DNA of 64,000 bases from the NCBI GenBank assembly GCA_013399305.1, contig VXAI01000275.1, forward strand, positions 62,001 to 126,000. The letters are read 5' to 3'. Origin of the DNA: Rostratula benghalensis. Its lineage: Eukaryota; Chordata; Aves; Charadriiformes; Rostratulidae. The translations under genes and the position numbers were made by a program. Positions within the stretch are counted from its first letter, which is position 1. Each line of letters starts with the position of its first letter. Below the pieces are notes generated by a model that had not been told where the DNA came from, made no database searches, and saw nothing but the letters and a program-made list of their open reading frames with translations. Positions 38,195 through 50,051 of this stretch are shown here, in pieces.

Positions 38195-38487
38195 TCAGTT
38201 CATGGCTCATAAATTCAACTAGGGCAAGCATAGGGTCCTGGAAATAGCGAGGAATAACCTGCACTGGTACAGGTTTGTGGTTGATCTGCTGGAAAGCAGC
38301 TCTGCAGAGAATGAGTCCTCGTGGACAAAAAGTTGACCATGAGCCAGCAATGGGCCCTTGTGGCCAAAAAGGCCAATGGTCTCCAATGCAATTGGTTGCA
38401 TAAAAGGAACATGTCCAGCAGACTGTCTTTGCCCCTTTACTCTGCCCTGGTGAGGCCATATCTGGAGTACTGTGTCCAGTGACTTCA
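38195..38487 (+). mobile_element. CR1 LINE internal fragment, truncated at both ends
   Basis: Read on the plus strand: CATGGCTCATAAATTCAAC (MKFN region), AGGAATAACCTGCACTGGTA, GACCATGAGCCAGCAATG, GTGGCCAAAAAGGCCAATGG, then CTCTACTCTGCCCTGGTGAGG and GGAGTACTGTGTCCAG. These encode decayed [16 protein letters not shown] and [14 protein letters not shown] of ORF2, downstream of RT. The segment between ANG and the YSAL motif is partly lost. It lacks the 3' UTR and terminal repeat, which CR1 copies normally keep, so it was broken after insertion. Confidence 0.88.
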
Positions 38488-41400
38488 CTACAAAGCTGGG
38501 GTCAGGATTTGAAACAAATTGTTGCATTTCCACTGAACTTCTCACATTAACTTTATGTATAACTTCTGCTTTCTCTGGAATTTCATATAGATAAAAACAT
38601 GCATTTGAGCTGGTTATCTTTTATCAGGTACCTATTGACATCATGTAACCAATGTATTTCACACATGCTATGCTGTATGGTGTGTTGGCACTTACACCAA
38701 TGTGTATGCCTCCAAACATGATGTTCAAGATCTCCCACTTCCCACTCAGCTCAGACATGCATTTGACAGACCTGTACAGAATGTACATCTGTATGAAATC
38801 TACCCACATCTAAAAATCTACAGGTTTCTAGAGTCTTCAGAAGAATTGAAAGAATTCCTTTGTTTTGTTTTTGTTTTTCAGGGAGAAGCTATTGACAATA
38901 CTTCTTTAATAAATAATTTATTTTTAAATTTATTCTTAAATCTAAATTTGCTAGCATCCTAGAATCACCAAAACTTCTCTACACATTGAAACATCACATA
39001 TCTGAAAATTAATATTTTTCACCTATCCCTGATATACTGTAGGCACCTGCTTCTAAATCCATCAAAGTCTGTAGGCTTGGGGAGAAGAGGGAACAATGTG
39101 GGCATACAAGGGCCAAAAAGATACACTTACAGTGATTCCATTCTATGCTTAATTCTCAGAGGAGAAATTGTAGGAAAATAACCAGAGCCATTATTCATTC
39201 CAGCTATTACTACTGGGTACCCATTTTACAAAATATATTGGACAACTATGTAGAATAGCAAAAAAAACCCCACTCCCAAACAGCATATCATAAAGATAAC
39301 AGTACAGTTGCATACTGAGTCTAATTGCGGGTTCCTTTCCCTCTACTTAGCTTGACAGTCTGAGAATGATGAGAAACCTCTATGATTACAAGTCCCCCAT
39401 GTACCTTACACCTATTTCACTGGGGAATGAAAATGCTTCAGAGTAGTTATTCCAGAATATTTCCTGTAATAACTGACTATGATGACTCTTCCTAATTATT
39501 TCTTATGCCCTGTACCCAGGCAGATTTCCCTTCAGTGGCATCCACTGACTACAGGGATTCTTTCATTGAGTAGAAGACAGTCTCCCATGCTCTCCTTTTT
39601 TCTGACTTTCTCATTGTATTGCCACAACTTGTAACCTGCCTCATGTACTCATTAAGTTCTGTATTTTCTCCCATCACTTGAAGTTAAGCTTTACCGTGAG
39701 ACTAGTGTTTTGACTATTTGTATTCCAGGACGATATAGTAACTTCCCTCTTCAGTCCATGGCTGCCCTTGTGGTGGGAATTTCACTCTCACAGAAGAAAT
39801 CAAATAAAAGAGCAGGCGTGTGGCCTTTGCCAAGAGTCATTTTGGCAGAAACCATCTGGGGAGCTCTGCCATCCCACAGAACTTAAATTGGGACCTTTCA
39901 TCAGCTTGTGATTTTACTTGAAAGAAAAAAAACCCACAGATCTCTTGAGAGAAGTTTCCCAAGTGAAACTGAAGACTGCATATGCAAGGAAAGAAGGATC
40001 TTTTTTAAAATATAAACTGATATAAACTATAGCACGACAAACTACTGCTCTGGAATTGAGATAAAATTAGTATGGATTCATCACCAAGAAGTAACTTCTC
40101 CTGGTATGTGAGCTATCTATGCGCTTTTGAAGCTGTCCTCACTGTACTATATAGAGGAGTAAACATTGTATACATGCTCTTGCATGGGAAAATCCAGTTT
40201 CATCTCTGGAATTTCAGCTCTCTATGATCTGTTCTAAGCCAGGCAGATGCTTTTAGAAAAATCTTTCATCTTCAAGTAAGACAAGGTGGAAAGAGCGTTG
40301 ACTGCAAGTGATCAGAATAAAAGTTTCTACTGCAAACACTGAATCGTTTGAGCTATTTCAAGCATGTGGTTTCTGGCTGATTTGTTCTGTGAGCAAAGGA
40401 CAGGGGACAAGAAAGCAAGGGAAAAAATCAGAAATTAGAAATCTGAATAGGGACATAAACATACTTCTTTTTGTCTGAGTCTTCTTAAAGTAATTTCATG
40501 ATTTTCAAGTTTAAAGAACAACTTACATGACAAAACACATATACTTTGCCAGATCAGCTCAATGAGTCAAGACCTTTACATTCATAATACTCATTTTTCA
40601 TCTTTCAGTGCTCTGCTGGCTGTCAACACAATGCGCATTTCATGGTGCATGAAACAAAGCACTGGAGAGAAAGGGGAAAGAGCCACTGGGGTCACTGATT
40701 CTGCAGCTAATGGAAGGGCAGATTTTTGTTTTGTCAGGTCAAGTTTTCTTCACATTGTGCTTAGTTCAATCTCTTTAGCTTAGAATCTTTTCCCACTCAC
40801 CTGATGTGAACCAGGATAATTTATCTAAAGACCAGCACTTAAACTTCTCTAAGTGTAACAAATATAAGTTTTTTCACTGCTCCTGACTTTGTGCATTATT
40901 TGCACTTATACAGATTGAGTGTAACTTTGTAGTCTTTCATGCCCATTTTGTATTTGGATGCCATCAGATAAGTGTTAGGGTCGAGAAGAATGTAAAATTA
41001 ATACCGTGATAAAAAGATAACTGAGGGCCACCTTAACCACAAAGATTCAATCTAAGCTTCACAGCCTTCGATATATAGATTATATTCTTAAACATCTAAG
41101 TGTGAAATACAATGAGTAAATAAAGAACAATCCACAGAGATAGGGAATCTTCATGGGACACAATAACATGACAACGTATGCAGTGATCATGTAGTTAAAA
41201 CAAAAGCAACTGTTTTTTCTGACATTTTCAGAAGAAAAAATAAGTATCATCAGAGAAAAAAATAATTTACATAATAAATTAAGAACATTGAGAAGGGCTA
41301 GAGGAAAAAATCTTTCCTAATTTACCAAAGCTCAAAGACTAGGTTTTTGCAAAGGCAGAAGCTTTTGCAGGTGAGACTGTTCACTGTTAGAACACTGTCC

Positions 41401-43710
41401 CAGTGCCAGACTGACTGGTTTTACTTTAATCTATATAAGGGAATGAAATGCAATCACACCACTTTATCTCAATCTATGCATCGTAAAGACATTTCTGTTG
41501 CTTATTTTGTGATCAGATCAAGATAATTCTTCTATCTTGCTAGAGTTCAAAATAACGAGGTCTAAATTGGATCAATGCTACTTAAAGGAAATTGCATTAT
41601 TTCCCTGAGTTATGTTCTGAAATATCAAAATAAAATTTGAAGTACTGATAGAAACCTTATCCCTCATTAAGCTTTCTGGCAATAGAGAAACAAACACAAG
41701 GCCTGTAATACTGGGGTGAAGCACACCAGGGTTGTTACCTCAGTAGGACTGGTATGTTTTTAATCCTAATTATTATTCTTAACTCTACCACAAGTCTCAG
41801 CTGTTTCATACTTTTCCTCCTTATATTATTGCATTGACAAGCACACTTTGAGATGGGGGATGTTTATTCACTCTAATTTAGGGTATGTAGGGAATTGTAC
41901 CACTGGAAGGGAAAGATGTTATTCCCAGAGCAGAGATCAGAAAGATGAGACTATTCTCCTCATAGGTTACTCTTCATATTTCCACATCACTCTTCCAGCA
42001 CAGAGTTAGATCAGCATATTCAGTGCAGGATCTGTTTTTATATGATTTTCAATGAATTGCAGGAGGTACTAAGAGACTACAAGAGCAGATGAAAGCCTAC
42101 AAACACCCTGATGGGGATCCTTGTTGTGAGCCACATAAAGCTGACCACACACATCAGACCAGTTCATCCTCACAGTAGAGAGGATGACACACAGACTCTA
42201 CTTGCTCTCAGTTTCTGTCTTGATCATCACTGTTGTTTTCTCAGTCTTTAATTTCCTGGCAAATGGGAGATGTCTCAGGCAATTTTGAACAAAAAAAATC
42301 CTGACCTAGTGGAAAAAAATAGAACATTCTGCTGGGCAACATAGCTTAAGTGAATGGAGATATTTCATCCTACATAATAGTAAAGGTTTGTTTCACCTTC
42401 TTATTTCTATGACACAATACAAACATGATTATTTAAGTGTAACCATAATTTCATCCACATTCTGTCCATGGCACTCATTTCTGTTATGAAAAAAAAATGC
42501 TAGCTTGTATAATATCTCAGTTTGAGTTTTCAACATTTTCAGTTCTTTTTATTAAGTATTTTTACTTCTGTTCTAAATTTAGGACAAAATACAAGAGGGA
42601 AAACAACCCAAACCAAAATATGATACGAAAGAATTCCTCAAGTGATACAAAAAGTGACTTCCTGTGAATGACTTGAATGCATCAATCCACATCAGGAGAA
42701 AGCTGATGGTCTCTCTGAAACAGTTTGTGTTTGTCACACACACGGTAGTATGCCTCACATCAAGCATTACACTATTTCTAGATTATTTTTAAAAGCGGTT
42801 ACATAGGTCAGAAGGCCCTGGAGTGAAGCTGCTTTTTGCAGTTTCTTTCAGGTAACCATCATGAAAATTGCTCTCAATAATATGGCTACTTGAGACAATA
42901 GATTTATGGAAACTTTCTGTACATCCTGTGGCTTTTTCACTTGAGATATTATCAGCAGAATCCAGTTCAGAGATCCCAGTATCATGCGTAGTCAGGCATT
43001 TTACTGAAAGTAAAAGGCTGATAAAATCATTCTGCCCCATGAAAGAAAGATAACACTGTGTCAGCATCAGCCTTTTTAATTCACTGAGTTCATTAGCTGT
43101 AACTTTTTTCCTACACAGTCTGTTGTGATAAATCTGAGCATTGTGTGTACAGCTGTCTTGGCTCTTGTCAGCCTTCTTATTTTAAAAGCCAGGAGGGTAC
43201 TGTTTCAGATGTCAGATTACAAGACAGCCAATGCGCGCTAGGTAGCTAATGTACACTTAAGAGTGTATCAACACCTACACAAGCCCTTTCAGTAGGCAGA
43301 CACTGTGCGTGCTACAGCTCTACTTCTGAGTGTATATTCATTGACACAAGGTAGTAAGTTTGAAATAGGTAATAGATGGTTTAACTTAAAAAATGGAGGC
43401 TAATGAATAAGCATTCTGTGTTTTTCTTCATGCATGGAAAACCCTTTGTGGGAAACACCTTCCATAATAACCACAAAGCCATAGATGACTCAAACATCAG
43501 GCTTTTTCTCACAAAAGTCGTGTGGAGAAGATTGATTTAGATTACTAGCTGGTGCAAATTTTTCAACTTTCCACTTCTCTTGCATGCATCATTCTGTAAC
43601 TAGCAGAGCTATGTTCTCAGCCCAAAGCAGAGAGATCATAATGCTGTCTGATTCAGCACGCTTCATGACAACGGTAATTACTATAGCAGCATGATGGGAA
43701 ATGAGTTTTA
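38488..43710. other. AT-rich DNA without a recognisable gene
   Basis: No gene, RNA or transposon recognised. Open frames stay under 95 codons. Nothing in the stretch stands out beyond ordinary A/T runs. Confidence 0.6.
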
Positions 43711-45235
43711 AATCATAGAAACATCGAATACTTTGGGTTGGAAGGGATAACCCCCCTGCAATGAGCAGGGACATCTTCAACTAGATCAGGTTTCTCAGAT
43801 CGCTGTTCAACGTGATCTTGAATGCTTTTAGGGATGGTGCATCCACCACCTCTCTGGGCAACCTGTTCCTGTGTTTCACCACTGTTATTGTAAAAAATAT
43901 CTTCCTTATTTCTAGTCTAAATCCACCCTCTTTTAGTTTAAAGTCATTACCTCTTGTCCTATGATAACAAGCCCTGCTAAAACACTTGTCCCTATCTTTT
44001 CTGTAGGCCTCCTTTAAGTACTGAAAGGCCACACTGTCTCCACAGAACCTTTTGTCATCCAGGCTGAACAACCCCAACTCTCTCAGCCTGTCTTCATAGG
44101 AGAGGTGCTCCAACCCTCTGATCATCTTTGTGGCCTTCCCCTGGTCCTGCTCCAAGAGGTCCATGTCTTTCCAGTGCTGAGGGATCCAGATCTTGACACA
44201 GCACTCCAGGTGAGGTCTCAATAGAGCAGAGTAGACCAGAAGCATCACCTCCCTCAACCTGCTGATCACACTTCTTTTGATGCAGCCCAGAATGCATCTG
44301 GCTTTCTGGGCTCCAAGAGCAGATTGTTGGTTCATGTCCAGCTTTTCAACCACCATCCTTCTCCACAGGGCTGCTCTTAATCCTTTCATCCCCCAGCCTG
44401 CAACAGGGAGTTGCACCGGCCCAGGTGCAGGACTCTGTACCTAGCCTTGCTGAACCTTATGACGTTCACATGAGCCCATTTCTTGAGCCTGTCCATATCC
44501 CTCTGGATGTCATTCCATCTCTCAGGCATGTCAACCACACCGCTCAGTCTGATATCATCTGCAAATTTGTTGAGGGTGCATTTGAACCTACTGATGAAGA
44601 TATTAAACAGTACTGGTCCCAGTACAGAACCCCAAAGGTGACCCCACTTGTCACCAATCTTCATCCGGACATTGAGCCATTGACACTACCTCTGCTTGTG
44701 ACCACCCAACCAATTCCTTATCCACCAAACAACCCACCTATCAAATCCATATCTCCCTAATTTTGAGAGAAGGATGGTGTGGGGTACCATGTCAAAGGCC
44801 TTACAGAATTCCAGGTAGACGATATCTGTAGCTCTTTTCTTGTCCACTGATGTAGTCACTCCAGCATAGAAGACCACAAGGTTACTCAGGCAGGTCTTGC
44901 CCTGGATGAAGCCATGGTGGCTGCTGGCTATCTCAAAAAACATCCCTGTCCTCCATGTGCTTTAGCATAGATGCTAGGAGGATCTGCTCCACGATCCTCC
45001 CAGGTGCAGAGGTGAGGCTGACAGGTCAGTAGTTCCCACGATCCTCCTTTCTACCTTTTTTTAAAAGGGGTGCAAAGTTTTTTCCACTCACAGGGGACTT
45101 CACCTGACTGCCATGACTTTTCAGATGTCATGGAGAGTGACTTAGCAACTCTATCAGCCAGTTACTTCAGGGATGTGTTTCACCAGGTCCCATGGACTTA
45201 CGTGTGTCCAGACTTTTCCAGGATGTCAAACTTTG
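43711..45235 (-). mobile_element. CR1 LINE, 5'-truncated, RT to 3' end
   Basis: The minus-strand ORF2 begins near 45235 in the region before RT (CATGGGACCTGGTGAAACAC). It continues with [17 protein letters not shown] and [20 protein letters not shown] (44686-44943), [20 protein letters not shown] and NKFADDIRLSGVVDMPERW (44386-44664). The C-terminal 211-codon frame (43781-44416) includes VYSALLRPHLECCVKIWIPQ, LRELGLFSLDDKRFCGDSV and GNDFKLKEGGFRLEIRKIFF and ends in SDLRNLI. The 3' UTR ends at a decayed repeat (TTCTATGATT at 43711-43720). A stop separates the two upstream frames, and a frameshift near 44400 separates RT from the C-terminal part. The first catalytic Asp is replaced by Glu (LEF); FADD is intact. 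It is inactive. Confidence 0.95.
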
Positions 45236-46213
45236 CCTAACAAAGCATCAATTTAAGTGAAGAAAAATGTGGTCAGCTATGAACCGTCAATCTCATCTTT
45301 ATGATTATTTGTATGTTGGGGTTTTTTAGTATGGCTTATATTTGTAGAGATTTCCAAAACCAGGCTGGCCTTGAAGTGACAGTTTGGCAAAGCACGCTGG
45401 AAAAAGCTTAGAAGAAAAGTACATTGCATAACATTTAAAGATCTTTATTCTTTTCTCTATATGTTTGTAACAAACACACGCAGGGAGCAGACTGCTTTTT
45501 TGTCACACTGATGAAATATGAAGGGTGTGGAAAAAATCAAGCAAAGCTGAAGCAAACCCAGAAGTTCCCCTGGGTGGTGTGCTGAGCCTGAGAATTCTCC
45601 ACCTGCATACCCAAACAGTGGCAGTGGGGCCCAGGTATGCACAAAGCAGCACAGAGAAAAACTTTGAAAGGTCTCTCATGAGGGAGTTTTGTTCTCTAGT
45701 ATACCTTTCTCACAATGCATCTCTGAACAAAGACAATTCATTCTGTAATCAGATAGGTAAGGGTTTGCTTTTACATTATATTTGCCTTTCAACCTGAGCT
45801 GTAAAGAGAAAATGAAAGAGTTGAAAGAAACTCATGGAATATCAGGGTACCATGTTCTAGGAAACAATGTAATCAGGTTGCTGTGTGAGAATTCTCCACT
45901 GACAGATGTTTTTGGGGTTTTTTTCCCCACAGTCTTGTCTGTGAATCTGCAATGAGTTATTTATATGGATATCTCAGCTCCAAACTCTTGCAGATGATTG
46001 TAAAGCTTGAGGGAGCTTCTATTTGTAACTCAATAGCCATGATTTGCCCCTGCCCACCTTAAGTCACATGTTTCTTTTTCTGTTACTCATACCTGACGAA
46101 ATTCTAAAACCCTAAACCTTTTTTCAAAATGGCTGCAAGAACCCTCCTACTGCACAGTTACCTGGCAATCCATGTTAATAAGTCATTATAGACTCCAGCT
46201 CTACTCTCCTCCT
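45236..46213. other. Spacer between two CR1 copies
   Basis: AT-rich DNA with no recognised gene or repeat. A 90-codon plus-strand open frame (45525-45797) resembles nothing I know. Confidence 0.6.
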
Positions 46214-46760
46214 CCCCCTCTACTCTGCCCTGGTGAGACCCCATCTGGAATATTGTGTCAGTTCTGGGCCTCTCAGTTCAAGAAGGACAGGGAATTGCTG
46301 GAGAGAGTCCAGGGCAGGTCTACAAAGATAATTAAGGGAGTGGAGCACCTCCCAGACAAGGAAAGACTGAGGAAGCTGGATATCTTTAGCTTGGAGAAGA
46401 GGAGACTGAGGGGTGACCTCATTCATGTTTATAAATATGTAAAGGGTGAGTGTCAGGAGGATGGAGCCAGGCTCTTCTCAGTGACAGGCAATGATAGGAC
46501 AAGGGGCAACGGGTGCAAGCTGGAACATAGGTTCCACTTAAATATGAAAAAAAACTTCTTTGCAGTGAGGGTGAGAGGACACTGGAAGGGGCTGCCCAGA
46601 GAGGTGGTGGAGTCTCCTTCTCTGGAGACATTCAAAATGCTCCTGGACGCATTCCTGTGTGACCTGATCTAGGTGCTCCTTCTCTGGCAGGGGGATTGGA
46701 CTAGATGATCTTTCAAGGTCCCTTTCAATCTCTGATATTCTGTGATTCTGTGAATCTGTG
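46214..46760 (+). mobile_element. CR1 LINE 3' end, well preserved
   Basis: This 5'-truncated CR1 starts near CCCTCTACTCTGCCCTGG (encoding YSALVRP) and runs to a perfect 3' terminus ATTCTGTGATTCTGTGAATCTGTG (written here in parts: ATTCTGTG, ATTCTGTG, AATCTGTG; 46737-46760). The ORF2 C-terminus is still open to its natural stop at 46670-46672: [80 protein letters not shown] and [20 protein letters not shown]. One frameshift probably lies near 46250-46260, where the HLEYC motif is lost, and one Arg codon is missing in LEHRF. By eye roughly nine in ten bases match the copy at 16.3 kb in the last 190 bp, so both belong to one subfamily and are comparatively young. Confidence 0.95.
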
Positions 46761-47879
46761 AAAAGCTGAATCACAAAAATATGTGACAAGAAACAGGTTT
46801 CTAAGTACTTCGGTGAGTTCAGTTCATAGGAAAGTAAATAAGAGATATCTGGCAATTTTGTCAGCTTGCCATCTTTTTTACACTTTAGGAACATGCTCTT
46901 CTCAAAAAGGCATTTTGCATTTCTTCTTTTGGTGACTGATCTTGTTTAAGTTAATCCCACTTACTGGTTAACCTTCACAGAGGTCCATGACCTCTGTGCA
47001 GCTCAGGAATGATAGCTGTGATCCATTTATTAAATAGATCTTTAGCTACATATAAATAGCACTGAGGCTGCTGCCACCCTTTCAGTTCCCAAAGGCTGCT
47101 CAGCTCATTCCTCACTCGTTGACACTTCTTCTCTAGCAGCCTTACTGGAGCTTCAGAGTCACTGTTCAGACTGAAGACTTGCCTCTGGCACAAATGCAAG
47201 CACTCTGCTGTGCTTCCTAAGCAAGAAGGGAAGCAGTCACTCACACTTCATTAACCAGTGGAGCACACATCTGTTTCTAACTTTCACACTAGCATACATT
47301 TCACTGATGGGTGGGCATGGGGCTGAACCTAGTGTTACAAGAGGAAAATTAATTCCTGCCTTCTACCTCCTTTTCTTCTCAAAGGTCACTTTAAGCTTTA
47401 CTCACTATGGATAGAAACTAAGGACCTTTGACTCAGCCAGGGCTCAGCATGTTTCAGTAAGATACTTAGTCTCTCCTTCCTCTGGTTGACAGAGAGGGGA
47501 ATAAGGTGTCATTCTCACTAGAAGACTCTTCTGTAGCAGCACTGATCGTTCTGCTGCCAAAGGAGACCAGGTTTTTCCAGTCACATGCAAAAAAGCTCCC
47601 ACATGGCCATCATCCTCATCAACCTCACTACCTGCCTTAACTCAAAACACCAGGTTCAACTATTGCCTGAAAGACATTTTTAAACACAGAAGTACATGAG
47701 CACAGAGCTCCTCTGCTTTGACTTTATGGGTGAGAGATGTTCAGGGCCTGGGTGAAATATCACTCCAACCTAAAAGTGAAGTAGAATGCTCACTGCAGAA
47801 CTGGAGCTGCTAATGTCTACAACTAGGAAGATCACCCTGACCCCATCTAGCAGCGAAAATTAAGTTCTCTTCTTTTGTC

Positions 47880-48080
47880 TTCCACAAATTACGCAAGTGG
47901 GGCACCTCTCTGGAGCGGGAGAAGGTGACTGCTGCAGCTGCAGCTGCTGCTGTTGCTTCCTGTGAGGGAGGAAGGGAGAGGGAGCAGCAAGTGGAAAGAG
48001 ACTGGCACAAGCAGAATAGCTTTTGATGCAAGTAAAGGCCCTGCAGCTGGGGCTGCGTGGGAGGGAGCAAAGATTCTGCC
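47880..48080. other. Small GC-rich island with CTG triplets
   Basis: This GC-richer stretch includes CTGCTGCAGCTGCAGCTG and CTGCTGTTGCT (47929-47956) and purine-rich GGGAGGAAGGGAGAGGGAG. All three minus-strand frames are open across it (81-93 codons). That is what a stop-poor composition gives and does not itself indicate coding. It has few CpGs, unlike the island at 15.1 kb. Confidence 0.5.
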
Positions 48081-49998
48081 AGCAAGCAGAAAGGTGGAGA
48101 GATTGTTGTGATGTGGTTTTATTTTTTTTAAACACAAGCTAATTTTATTCTTCTGTGTACACTTCTTCATATACAGCTCTTAAAGATAAGCGTTCACAGC
48201 ACTTCAGACCATAATAAGGACAGGCTACCAGACTGGGCAGACAGGGGCTGTATCAACAATCTTATCTCCAGCATTTTAAATCAAACCCACCCACAAACAT
48301 AACCCACCCAAAAGTATCCCCTCCCTGTCATCAACAAAATATGCTTGGTCATCACTGGATTTCTCACCCTGAGGCAAGTCCTAATGTCCGGTCTTTGTGG
48401 CCTGCAGAGCTAGAAAGTATACATTGGTACATGCATGGGCAACAGTGAAATGACAGCTGAGATCCTTTTAAGGTTGTGGAAATCCAACATAATTTCAAGA
48501 TGATTGGGGTAGGAAAAAAGAATAGTAAAAAACCCCCAAAAAATCAAACTCCTTATGTTCCTTTCCCACCCTCAGTTTTTCTATGCTCAATGAACAGGCG
48601 TGAGAGTATCTCTCTTGAGAGCACTGCATTAGTGTTTTCCACCTGCATTTGCTGTACCCAGGCAAAAATGCCTCAAGGCCTGCCCCAGATGTATGTTCCC
48701 CACAATGTAGTTAATGTGCTGATAGGCACTGTTTTGGCCTAGTAATCTTGCTTACACATTTCCAGTACATTTTATTTTCTGTATGCCTGTGCAGTAATTT
48801 ATTTACTAGCTTTTCAGCTCCAAAGGTAAAACAATAAAATGAGATACCAAGAAAAAAGATAGAAAAGGCAGGAGGTTCACAGGAATGCCCTTGCTCATCT
48901 CACATAGGCAGTAATACAGGGATTTGTGGAGTGACAGTTAATTCATATAATTGTATTTTCCTGCTGCCTGTGTAACAGAAATGCCAGAGCTGTGGATTCT
49001 ATGTATACTTGCATGCCTTATGTAGTGCATCGTATGCCTGCAGCTGCCCTTCTCTAGTCCCATCTGTTGGAGATGTTGATTTTGCTCATCTTGACTCCTA
49101 AAAACCCAGCAATAATAATGAATGAACTTAGTGTTCAGTGGAGTGTTGACAGCTGATCCAGCTGGGTGTATTGCAGGCATGTGCTCTGCAAGGTTTCTTT
49201 GTTGCAAAAACAGTCACAAGTCTATGGATCTGAATCCCATGGTTAAACATCCTACTGTAGCCAGGTATCTGCACCATGTTCAACTCTGTGGATTTATATC
49301 TACCATCTCTTTTACTATTAGGAGATATTTCTGTTTTGTTTCTTGCCTACCTTGGACTTCTTACCTTCAGGTTGAAGATATTTTCATCCAAATTGAATTT
49401 TTATTGGAAAGTAGAAGATGATAAATAGAATTGAAGTGATTTTATTAGCCTAGTCTGAAATGGAAGGTTTTTAAACCATGTTTAAAACATGTTTGCTGTT
49501 TTAGCTTTTCATTCCAGCCCAAAGTCCCATCCTCAGAACCTCCCAATTTCCAAAGAATGAGTAAACCCAGTTCAGCTACCTATGTACTTTGATCCTGCCA
49601 CAAAACATCACAGGCTTTCCAGTCTACCATGGAAATGGTGATCCATCTAGATGTACAGCTCCTACTAGAGCAGCCCACATAGATAAAATTATAATTCTTC
49701 AAATTGTTATCAGTTTGTCTTTACTGTTTCCTTGAACCCCCTTACCATTTTCTTCCTTGAACAAGAATTTCTGTACCACAGCAAAAAAAACCGTACTCAT
49801 CCTATGGCAGATAGTTAAGGAGGAATGATAGAATCAGAACACATCCTCCCATACCCAGTCAATCACGTTTAGGGGACTTTCTGAAAGGAGGGATGCATAT
49901 TACAGTAACTGTTTCTTTTTAAAGATTTCTTCCCAGGCTGTGCTCTTCTGGCTTTACCATAACAAGAACTTGACACAAAGTCCTTGCTCTTTTTAACT

Positions 49999-50051
49999 AT
50001 GCATAAATTGCAATTTGACAAATGAATAAATTGTAATTTATGCATTTGTCA
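49999..50051. repeat. Nested inverted repeats able to form two competing hairpins
   Basis: Arm ATGCATAAATTGCAATTT (49999-50016) pairs with AAATTGTAATTTATGCAT (50028-50045) over 18 positions with one G.T mismatch and an 11-nt loop. The loop carries TGACAAATG (50016-50024), which is exactly complementary to CATTTGTCA (50043-50051). The second pairing overlaps the end of the first stem, so the two exclude each other. Function is unknown. It could be the relic of a small palindromic insertion or a replication-slippage product. Confidence 0.8.
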
